Assembly: GCF_023715565.1 (NCBI RefSeq)
Contig: NZ_JAMBOJ010000045.1
Location: forward strand, 1-39,121
Source of the DNA: Cytobacillus firmus
Lineage (GTDB): Bacteria > Bacillota > Bacilli > Bacillales > Cytobacillaceae
Direction: 5' to 3'
Length of the DNA stretch: 39,121 nucleotides
Position 1 is the stretch's first letter, and each line of letters opens with the position of its first letter. The notes under the pieces are model-generated. The model was not told the DNA's origin. It ran no database searches and saw only the letters and a list, made by a program, of their open reading frames with translations. Below are positions 1 through 6,721 of this stretch, piece by piece. A program made the translations under genes and the position numbers.

Positions 1-617
1 GCAAAAAGAGCAATCAAACATGCAAATAGCAGCTGGAAACTTGCGAATAACAAAGAACATGCAAATAGGAGCCGGAAATTTGCAAATAGATCGATCAACC
101 TGCAAATAGTCGTTGGAAACCCGCAAAAAGAGCAATCAAATTTACAAATAACTGCTGGAAACTTGCGAATAAACAAAGAGTTTGCAAATGGCAGCCGGCA
201 ACTTGCAAATAGACAATTAAATTTGCAAATAGTCGTTGGAAACCTGCAAAAAGAGCAATCAAATTTACAAATAACTGCTGGAACCTAGCAAATAAACAAA
301 GAGTTTGCAAATAGAAGCCGGCAACTTGCAAATAGAACAAGCAAACATGCAAATAGTCAGTGGAAACCTGCAAAAAGAGCAATCAAACATGCAAATAGCA
401 GCTGGAAACTTGCGAATAACAAAGAACATGCAAATAGGAGCCGGAAATTTGCAAATAGATCGATCAACCTGCAAATAGTCGTTGGAAACCCGCAAACAGA
501 GCAATCAAATTTACAAATAACTGCTGGAAACTTGCGAATAAACAAAGAGTTTGCAAATGGCAGCCGGAAACTTGCAAATAGACAATTAAATTTGCAAATA
601 GACTATCAAATATAGTC
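1..617 (-). repeat. CTATTTGCA phased repeat array A
   Basis: This geneless stretch is filled by a 9-bp element, TGCAAATAG on the plus strand (CTATTTGCA on the minus), repeated every 20-21 bp with 11-12 bp spacers. Monomers vary (CGCAAAAAG, TTACAAATA, TTGCGAATA). Six monomers form a higher-order unit of about 123 bp: GCAAAAAGAGC or its GCAAACAGAGC variant recurs at about 1, 123, 246, 370 and 492, and 1-230 is nearly identical to 370-600. A small hairpin, GACTAT-CAAAT-ATAGTC (601-617), sits directly at the minus-strand head of the array. The array runs off the window start. I see no gene in it; open frames here are by-products of the repeat. Confidence 0.9.
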
Positions 618-620
618 TAA

Positions 621-655
621 ATAAAAGCAAAACCGAGCTGCAACTCAGCTCGGTT
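621..655 (-). terminator. Terminator after the tslA-like gene
   Basis: Inverted repeat AACCGAGCTG / CAGCTCGGTT (631-640 and 646-655) with a 5-nt loop. Read on the minus strand it is followed by TTTTGCTTTTATTT, a good U-rich tail. It lies 46 bases past the stop of the lipase gene and separates it from repeat array A. Confidence 0.8.
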
Positions 656-701
656 ATTTCAAATTGCAGGACAAGTAACCTGTCCCATGTCCCGGGATTA
701 A

Positions 702-2801
702 TTAAATCGTTCCGCGATCTACCTGTTCATACAATATCCCCATATTACCCTTCACTTTTTTAGAAACCTCACACAATGCCTCAATCGCTTCAGCTTTGTG
801 GTTTCCTAATTGATACACCACATCATCAAACAGCATTTCCATTTCTCTTAAAATAGCGATGGATGCAAGGTTGTAGAGGTGGACGTTATAGTAGCCGCTA
901 TTGTTGAATAGGGCGGTTTCAACATAAGGTCTAAAATTTCTTAAAAGTGTAGGGTATTCCACTATTAATCGGTCTAACCCTTTTCGGATGCCTTCAATCG
1001 TGCCGGCAAACTCATCCAAAGGCGCCAGCGCGTTGTTGACACGGTTTCTGATTTTATCATCAAAGTCTGTAAACAAACCGAATAACTTGCCGGGGATTGT
1101 GTAGTCCAATGCAAATTTGGTTGCTCCTTTGATAGTGCCTGAAAGGAGCTCCAATGCAGTTTCAATGTTCAAGGTGATTACCCATGCCTTATGCAATATA
1201 GGCATGAGAAGTGCCTGTGTTGATGCAGTGAATGCAGAATAAGCCGTGTCCATCTGGAAGTCCTTAATCTTCATCCGCAGCTCCATATAAGGGGAATCTT
1301 CCAGCTTATACGTATTCGTTCCCTGTACGGATATGGAATGGGAATGGGTGGATTTGTTCTTAATCGACTGTCCGAGGGAAAGGTCCTTGTCGTGGAAATT
1401 AGCCGCAACGTCCTGGACTTGTTTCTGGTATTCACTAATATGAGTTAGCAGCTTATCCCTGTTATTGTTTACGATTCCATAATGGGCTTTTAGCTCACTG
1501 ACTACGGCATCATACCAGAACTCTTTACCGCCCTCAAACAATTCAGGGATTTTATTTGAAATAATCCGGATCAGGCTTTTGGAAAGATCCTGAACATCTC
1601 CTTTCAAATCATATAAAAAGCTGCGAACTTCATTAAATATACTTTCTACACTTACGTTCGTACGGAAAATATGTTCAAGCAGCTCGGCAGGTGGAGAGTT
1701 CAGTATTGAATTCAATGATTTTGCATGGCTTTCCGCCACATTTAACAAAGAAATCAAATGATCGATTTCCGCTGTTAATCGATTGCTGATGGAGGTGATC
1801 CCCATAAACAGAGGCTCACTGATCAGGTTTTCAAACATCTCCTCGAAAATCTTCTGCAGTCGGCTTAGCCGCTCATAATATCGGCTAGCTTCATCTTCTA
1901 CAATGGCAACCGAATTGCCCAGATATTCGTGAGCAAGGTTTAATCTTTCCATCACATGGCTTTGAAGGGAAGAAGCAAGGAGATCCAGATTCTCCTTGTT
2001 AATCTCAATGCGTTCTGAGTGGCCACCATAAAGAGGTACTCCTGTCCAGATGCTGGATACGATATGGGCGTCAGCATCGATATAGATTTTGCCATAGCCT
2101 GGCTTGCCAACTTCACCAATGACGTAGTACTGCGTGCCATCTTCATTTCTTAAATAGCCTGTATGATTTGTCGCAAGCTTTGAAAATTCAGGAATGCCAT
2201 TAAAAATTTCATACTGCTTGCCAGGAATCCTGTCATGCAGATTTAATGCGATCAAGGTTTGCGTCAGCACATCGTAGCTGCTGAAGTAGTTTGTAATGTT
2301 GTCGTAGGTTTTATCAGGGTCCATCATTCCCTCGGGAAGGAGAGCTGGGTTAAGTGTAACGGCTTTAACCTCTGGATTTTCAGTGGCGACAGCACTTACC
2401 AGACCGCCTCCAAGTGAATTTCCTGCAATCGATTGGACACCGCCATATTCTTTATATTTTTCGTTCATTTCATTAAAATAATTTCTTGCTTCAGCTAGCT
2501 GTGCAGGTGTAAGGTCACTTAAAAGCTGTGCATCCGTCAGAATATCCATTTTTCCATATTTACCGCTTGCATCTGTTCCTACATAGATGATGGATATTTC
2601 TTTTGTCTTTAAATTTATAACTGTCAGCGCATCAAGCCCGGTTGGATCTTCATAGTGCTCGTGGCGAACCCGATATTTTATTCCATTTACCTTTAGAACT
2701 TCCCCTTTTTGGGGATAAGTATAGGCATAGTAGCCAGCTAGCTCAACCAAATCTTTATCATTGTTTATGGAGGTATTTGGTGAACCATTAAGTGTATTCA
2801 T
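702..2801 (-). CDS. tslA: TslA-like type VII secreted lipase toxin (SA1320 family)
   Basis: Protein of 699 residues. The N-terminal third is an alpha/beta-hydrolase lipase domain with a nucleophile elbow GNSLGG (Ser129). Asp177 (in YDVLT) and His213 (in NHTGY) are my candidates for the rest of the triad. The C-terminal 400 residues are low in motifs and look largely helical. Known: S. aureus TslA is a type VII secreted phospholipase with this reverse order, N-terminal toxin and C-terminal helical targeting domain, neutralised by the DUF1672 lipoprotein TilA. Here a DUF1672 lipoprotein gene ends 13 nt upstream on the same strand, which supports the match. There is no signal peptide. No small helical partner gene (TlaA-like) or T7SS gene is visible nearby, so secretion would depend on a system encoded elsewhere. 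The alternative is a generic intracellular lipase. Confidence 0.75.
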   Translation of the reverse strand: MNTLNGSPNTSINNDKDLVELAGYYAYTYPQKGEVLKVNGIKYRVRHEHYEDPTGLDALTVINLKTKEISIIYVGTDASGKYGKMDILTDAQLLSDLTPAQLAEARNYFNEMNEKYKEYGGVQSIAGNSLGGGLVSAVATENPEVKAVTLNPALLPEGMMDPDKTYDNITNYFSSYDVLTQTLIALNLHDRIPGKQYEIFNGIPEFSKLATNHTGYLRNEDGTQYYVIGEVGKPGYGKIYIDADAHIVSSIWTGVPLYGGHSERIEINKENLDLLASSLQSHVMERLNLAHEYLGNSVAIVEDEASRYYERLSRLQKIFEEMFENLISEPLFMGITSISNRLTAEIDHLISLLNVAESHAKSLNSILNSPPAELLEHIFRTNVSVESIFNEVRSFLYDLKGDVQDLSKSLIRIISNKIPELFEGGKEFWYDAVVSELKAHYGIVNNNRDKLLTHISEYQKQVQDVAANFHDKDLSLGQSIKNKSTHSHSISVQGTNTYKLEDSPYMELRMKIKDFQMDTAYSAFTASTQALLMPILHKAWVITLNIETALELLSGTIKGATKFALDYTIPGKLFGLFTDFDDKIRNRVNNALAPLDEFAGTIEGIRKGLDRLIVEYPTLLRNFRPYVETALFNNSGYYNVHLYNLASIAILREMEMLFDDVVYQLGNHKAEAIEALCEVSKKVKGNMGILYEQVDRGTI

Positions 2802-2814
2802 TTATTCACCTGCT

Positions 2815-3747
2815 TTATTCTTTAATAATATCTTCCAGTAAATCCAGTGAATTATCTCCCATACCACTGGAGCTTTGCTTATCAATAAAATTATCATTTA
2901 AGACAAAACTATATGAACCTCTAGGGATTGAAGTCATTTCTTCAAGGTCTTTTATGATTTGATCAAATAACTTTTTATCTGGACTTGCATTTTTATCGGC
3001 CATAAATAATTGAATATTAATGAAAAGGTTTTCAGCCGAGAATGAATTATCCTTAAAAGCCTTCCTGAGGTTTTCTGCACTTTCAGCAGGATTTTTCATG
3101 AAAAGGTCATATACAGGTTGGATAGCTGTCTCATCGGCAATTGAAATAAAATAATACGGGGTTGAGAAACCCTTGCCACCAACATTTTGAATGGACTCCT
3201 TCGTTCTGCCAGTTATTTGACCTTCTGCGGTAAGTGAATCAAAGTAGTTATCGAGTTGATTGAATTCTTCTTTGAAGATCATGCTATATAAACCGCCTTT
3301 AATGGCATTCTCCACCTGGAATTCGTCCGCCCATATCTTTTCCGTCATCACTTTCTTTTCGAGTTCATCTATTGGCACCACAGCATAGGTGTAGAAATGC
3401 GGTTCACCTTTTGATTCTACAAACACAGTGGCCCCGTCCTTTGCACCAACCACATTATGCACAGTTACGTCTGTCTTATAATTCTCTTTGAAAAAGCTGA
3501 TGGCAGCTTCCTCGATCTGAGTAAGGTTTTTATCAGCAATTTCATCTGTCACTCTTCCATATGGCAGTGCATAGCCTTCACCAGTATAATCCTGAACGCT
3601 AATCTTAGTTTCTTCAGAATGGGCTACCTGTGTTTCTTTTGACTTTTCAGTGTCTTCATTGTTATTTGTGCTATTCATACCAGAACATCCTCCAAGCATT
3701 AATGATATTCCAACACTGCAGAGTAAAATTTTTGTTTTCTTGTGCAT
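2815..3747 (-). CDS. tilA: TilA-like DUF1672 immunity lipoprotein
   Basis: Protein of 310 residues with a lipoprotein signal peptide: MHKKTK, a hydrophobic stretch, then the lipobox LMLGGC with Cys21 as the lipidated residue. The mature part has the features I associate with DUF1672, including YTGEGYALPYG near residue 60 and a SYSFVLNDNFIDKQ segment near the C-terminus. Known: TilA lipoproteins sit on the outer face of the membrane and block the phospholipase TslA. The gene lies just upstream of the lipase gene and is probably cotranscribed, so immunity would be made before toxin. A decayed paralogue lies directly upstream. Inferred role: protection against the neighbouring lipase or those of sibling cells. 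Confidence 0.8.
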   Translation of the reverse strand: MHKKTKILLCSVGISLMLGGCSGMNSTNNNEDTEKSKETQVAHSEETKISVQDYTGEGYALPYGRVTDEIADKNLTQIEEAAISFFKENYKTDVTVHNVVGAKDGATVFVESKGEPHFYTYAVVPIDELEKKVMTEKIWADEFQVENAIKGGLYSMIFKEEFNQLDNYFDSLTAEGQITGRTKESIQNVGGKGFSTPYYFISIADETAIQPVYDLFMKNPAESAENLRKAFKDNSFSAENLFINIQLFMADKNASPDKKLFDQIIKDLEEMTSIPRGSYSFVLNDNFIDKQSSSGMGDNSLDLLEDIIKE

Positions 3748-3812
3748 TATTTACATGTCCTCCCTAAAGGAATGTGCCATTCAAAGTTATAACCCTTATT
3801 TTAGCGGATAGA

Positions 3813-3841
3813 GTTATATTTTTACAGTTTAAACGTGGAAA
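3813..3841 (-). promoter_or_regulatory. Predicted sigma-A promoter of tilA-tslA
   Basis: Read on the minus strand: -35 TTTCCA, 17-nt spacer, -10 TATAAC. The same block, including the flank GTAAAAATATAACTC, stands upstream of the decayed tilA copy, so the promoter was duplicated with the gene. Position is about 65 bp upstream of the start codon. Confidence 0.5.
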
Positions 3842-3962
3842 ATTACACTTTTTAGGTAAAAATAGGAATAAAGTCAGATCGGTGTAAGTGAGAAAATAGA
3901 TAAATAGTTACAGTCCCATGCCTGTAATAGATAATGGGGGAGTCTTGAGAATATTGACCTCT

Positions 3963-4855
3963 TTACTCCGTAATTATGTAATCAGGGAAACCGCGTTTTA
4001 AAGAATTATCTTTCGCGCCTTCTGCACTCTGCTTATCGATGAAATTATCATTGAGAGAGAAGCTGTAAGTGCCATTGGGTATTGAGTTCATCTCTTCCAG
4101 CCCTGCCGTAATATGATTAAAAATCTCTTCACTTGGTTTTGCCTGCTTGTCAGCCATGAATAACTGAATGTTAATTTTGATGTTTTCAGGATTAAATGAG
4201 TCCTCATCTTAGACCTTCCTTAAATTCTCTGTATTTTCATCAAGGTGATATATATAAAGGTCTGGTTTAATGGCCTCTTCTTTACTTGTTAACGCAATAA
4301 AATAATAAGGAGTCATATATCCATGCCCGCCCACATTCTGAAGGGCTGCCTTTGTTTTTCCGGTCACTTAGCCTTCTGCTGCCAGAGCCTCAAGATAGTC
4401 ATCCAGCTGCTTAAACTCTTCACTAAAAATCATGTGATATAATCCGCCTTTAATGGCATTCTCCACCTGGAATTCGTCCGCCCATATCTTTCCCGTCCAT
4501 ACTTTCTTTGCCAGTTCATCTATTGGCACTACAGCGTAGGTGTAAAAATGTGGTTCACCTTTTGACTATACAAACACAGTGGCCCCATCCTTAGCACCAA
4601 CTACATTATGCACAGTTACATCTGTCTTTTATTTCTCTTTGAAAAACCTGATTGTGGCATCCCTTATCACATCAAGATTCTTATCAGCGATTCATTTGTC
4701 ACACTTCCATAGGGAAGTGCATAGTCTTCACCCGTATAATCCAAAACGCAAATCTGGGAAGACTCTCTTTCTTTTTTGCTTTCCTGACCAATACACCCTC
4801 CAAGCAGCAATGACATCCCGGCATTGAAGAGTAAGATTCTTAGTTTGTTTTGCAT
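3963..4855 (-). pseudogene. Decayed second tilA (DUF1672 lipoprotein)
   Basis: A full-length but dead paralogue of the neighbouring lipoprotein gene. The N-terminus keeps a lipobox (LLGGC) and YTGEDYALPYG, and the C-terminus keeps SFSLNDNFIDKQ. Between them I count four in-frame stops by alignment with the intact copy: at 4566-4568 (Glu to TAG), 4629-4631 (Tyr to TAA), 4368-4370 (Gln to TAA) and 4209-4211. A one-base deletion near 4692 also shifts the frame. One segment (about 4444-4491) is almost identical to 3293-3340 of the intact gene while the ends have diverged, suggesting gene conversion or uneven selection before decay. Tandem immunity genes of this type are common beside lipase toxins, and loss of one fits turnover of immunity specificity. 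Confidence 0.88.
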
Positions 4856-4907
4856 TGGTTCAAAGTTCCCCTAAAAATCGGAGTCTATCTTATTGTAACG
4901 GGTAGAG

Positions 4908-4936
4908 TTATATTTTTACAGTTTTAATTGTGTAAA
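4908..4936 (-). promoter_or_regulatory. Duplicated promoter upstream of the tilA pseudogene
   Basis: Minus strand: -35 TTTACA, 18-nt spacer, -10 TATAAC. It shares the flank with the promoter of the intact tilA. It may still fire and could feed the intact downstream genes. Confidence 0.45.
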
Positions 4937-5020
4937 ATTACTCCTTTTGGTAAAAAATAGATAGAAAGTCAGTGAGAGGTTTGGGGATTTAGATACATAA
5001 GGGGAAATCTAGTAGTTAAA

Positions 5021-5303
5021 ATCAGAACTAGGGTCAGCTTCTGACACAAAAAGGAAAACCTCGTGGGTTAGCGTCAGAACTAGGGTCAGCTTCTGACACA
5101 AAAAGGAAAACCTCGAGGGTTAGTGTCAGAACTAGGGTTAACTTCTGACACAAAAAGGAAAACCTCGAGGGTTAGTGTCAGAACTAGGGTCAACTTTTGA
5201 CACAAAAGGAAAACCTCGTGGGTTAGCGTCAGAACTAGGGTGAACTTATGACACAAAAACAAAAATCCAGTAGTTAGAGTCCGAATCGGGCAGTTATAGT
5301 AAA
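5021..5303. repeat. 52-bp tandem hairpin repeat, array 1
   Basis: Five clear copies and one degraded copy start at about 5021, 5073, 5125, 5177, 5228 and 5279, a period of 51-52 bp. Each copy carries an inverted repeat with an 11-nt loop, best at 5123 (GTGTCAGAA ... TTCTGACAC, 9 bp), then ACAAAAAGGAAAACCTCG and a GGGTTAG stretch. Later copies have mismatched arms. This fills most of the geneless stretch 4860-5558; the rest holds a promoter relic, a palindrome, a hairpin and the lacI promoter. A diverged array of the same period lies at 23151-23415. Confidence 0.88.
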
Positions 5304-5331
5304 TAATATTAATTAAATAAGAAAGCGGGAA

Positions 5332-5351
5332 TGGATCAAACATTTGATTGA
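5332..5351. promoter_or_regulatory. Palindrome related to the site at 32141
   Basis: TGGATCAAACATTTGATTGA matches the perfect 20-bp palindrome at 32141-32160 in 17 of 20 positions, with the ATCAAAC-TTTGATTGA core kept. It looks like a binding site for a dimeric regulator; which one is unknown. Confidence 0.35.
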
Positions 5352-5383
5352 ATTTTGAAGGGAAAGCAGGGCCTTAAAATAGG

Positions 5384-5412
5384 AAACTGAGCTGCCGCTC
5401 AGCTCAGTTTTC
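5384..5412. terminator. Hairpin matching the tslA terminator
   Basis: AAACTGAGCTG / CAGCTCAGTTT, an 11-bp stem with loop CCGCT. The stem is the same as the hairpin at 631-655 except for a paired C-G to T-A change. It has only a short U run. It lies at the opposite edge of the toxin-immunity region. Confidence 0.5.
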
Positions 5413-5489
5413 CAAAGGAATTTTACACTTTTTAGGTATGTTGTCGTGAGGAAGGTTAGTGGAATTTGTTTTGAATTTTACAAAAATAG

Positions 5490-5518
5490 TTGTAATCGTT
5501 TTCTTCATGTTGTATAGT
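5490..5518 (+). promoter_or_regulatory. Predicted promoter of the LacI regulator gene
   Basis: -35 TTGTAA, 17-nt spacer, -10 TATAGT. The expected start of transcription is near 5525, just before the operator at 5534-5547, so the repressor would block its own transcription. Confidence 0.6.
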
Positions 5519-5533
5519 CAGGTTATAGAAAAA

Positions 5534-5547
5534 CCGAAACGTTTTGG
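5534..5547 (+). promoter_or_regulatory. LacI-family operator O1 (autoregulatory)
   Basis: CCGAAACGTTTTGG, a near-perfect palindrome with the central CG typical of LacI-family operators. It overlaps the leader and adjoins the GGGAG ribosome binding site of the regulator gene. The same site occurs twice before the glycosidase gene. Confidence 0.75.
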
Positions 5548-5558
5548 GAGATGTCTTA

Positions 5559-6575
5559 GTGACTACAATTAAGGATATTGCAAAAAAGGCAGGAGTATCT
5601 GTTACGACTGTTTCAAGGGCGTTAAATGGATACTCGGATGTTAGTGAAAGTACCCGAAAGAAGATTGCTCAAGTAGCAAAGGAATTGAATTATAGCCCTA
5701 ATTCGCTTGCAAGAAGTCTAGTTATGAAAAAATCACAGACTATTGGGCTGCTGGTGTCAGGTTTTACAAAGGAAAGCGTGAAGGATAATTTTATGGTTGA
5801 GGTTCTTGCCGGTGTTAATGAGTATGTATCCGGATCAAGTTATGACCTTATCTTATTCAATACCAATTCCTCTAAACAGCGGGAAAAGACGTATACTCAG
5901 CTTTGCCGCGAACGAAGAGTGGATGGTGTGATTATTCAGGGAATCCGCACTGATGATCCGTATTTAAAGGAAGTGGTAGATAGCGATATTCCTTGTGTAT
6001 TGATTGATATTCCGCTTGAATCAGATTATGTAAGCCATGTAACGACAGACAATGTGCTGGGCGCAGAAAAAGCGGTGAAGCATCTTATCGGTCTTGGCCA
6101 TGAGAAGATTGGCATGATTAATGGCCATGAATTTGCCTTTGTCAGCCGTGAAAGATTGAAGGGATATCATAGGGCCCTCGATAAAGCAGGCATTAGCTTT
6201 AATCCCGAATATATAACAGATGGCGAGTTCACAGAAGAGAGAGGAAAGGAATCAGCACTTCAATTGCTGAACGATCATCCTGAAATCACCGCTCTATTTT
6301 GTGCAAGTGACTTAATGGCTATCGGCGCAATGGCAGCGGCGAAGGAGCTTAATCTAAAGGTGCCGGAGGAGCTCTCCATCATAGGATACGATGATATTTT
6401 ATTAGCCTCATATGTTAGTCCGACGCTGACGACGATTGCACAGAATAAATTCGGGCTGGGATATGAAGCAGCGAGATTACTGATTGGTCTGCTTCAAAAC
6501 GAGACAGACACACATCGTCTGGTTATGAAAACAGAGTTAAAGGAACGGCAAAGTACAGCAGAAGTGAAAAAATAA
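5559..6575 (+). CDS. LacI-family transcriptional regulator of the glycosidase/ABC operon
   Basis: Protein of 338 residues from GTG at 5559, chosen because GGGAG (5546-5550) lies at proper distance and because the helix-turn-helix TIKDIAKKAGVSVTTVSRAL then starts at residue 3. An upstream in-frame TTG at 5544 would overlap the ribosome site. After the DNA-binding domain (1-60) comes a periplasmic-binding-protein-like effector domain with the usual IGLLVSG, DGVIIQG and IIGYDD segments. The family binds sugars and releases DNA. Matching operators stand in its own leader and twice before the glycosidase gene, so it most likely represses itself and the sugar-use operon downstream. Confidence 0.9.
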   Translation: MTTIKDIAKKAGVSVTTVSRALNGYSDVSESTRKKIAQVAKELNYSPNSLARSLVMKKSQTIGLLVSGFTKESVKDNFMVEVLAGVNEYVSGSSYDLILFNTNSSKQREKTYTQLCRERRVDGVIIQGIRTDDPYLKEVVDSDIPCVLIDIPLESDYVSHVTTDNVLGAEKAVKHLIGLGHEKIGMINGHEFAFVSRERLKGYHRALDKAGISFNPEYITDGEFTEERGKESALQLLNDHPEITALFCASDLMAIGAMAAAKELNLKVPEELSIIGYDDILLASYVSPTLTTIAQNKFGLGYEAARLLIGLLQNETDTHRLVMKTELKERQSTAEVKK

Positions 6576-6577
6576 AT

Positions 6578-6620
6578 GTTGGCCGACCGAGCTGAACAGC
6601 AAGGACAGCCAACTTTATCT
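6578..6620 (+). terminator. Weak terminator after lacI
   Basis: GTTGGC (6578-6583) pairs with GCCAAC (6608-6613); the loop contains a small GCTG-AA-CAGC hairpin. TTTATCTT follows. The stem is short, so partial read-through is likely. Confidence 0.35.
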
Positions 6621-6631
6621 TCAGTGTAAAT

Positions 6632-6645
6632 CCGAAACGTTTTGG
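6632..6645 (+). promoter_or_regulatory. LacI-family operator O2
   Basis: CCGAAACGTTTTGG, identical to the site in the regulator leader. It lies 34 bp (about three helical turns) upstream of operator O3, which would favour binding on the same DNA face. Confidence 0.75.
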
Positions 6646-6665
6646 TGATTTTTTTACCGGAAAAA

Positions 6666-6679
6666 CCGAAACGTTTCGG
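6666..6679 (+). promoter_or_regulatory. LacI-family operator O3
   Basis: CCGAAACGTTTCGG, a perfect 14-bp palindrome, 43 bp before the glycosidase start codon. I could not assign a clear -35/-10 pair between it and the gene. Confidence 0.8.
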
Positions 6680-6721
6680 TGAACGAACTGTTATGAAAAA
6701 TGAAGGTGCAGGAGGGGCAAA

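Noticed and set aside
1-617. CRISPR array
   Set aside because: The conserved core is only 9 bp, spacers are 11-12 bp and many recur; no cas genes or leader are present.
1-617. Plasmid iterons or replication origin
   Set aside because: The 20-21 bp spacing is iteron-like, but no Rep gene is near and similar arrays occur 30 kb away between ordinary chromosomal operons.
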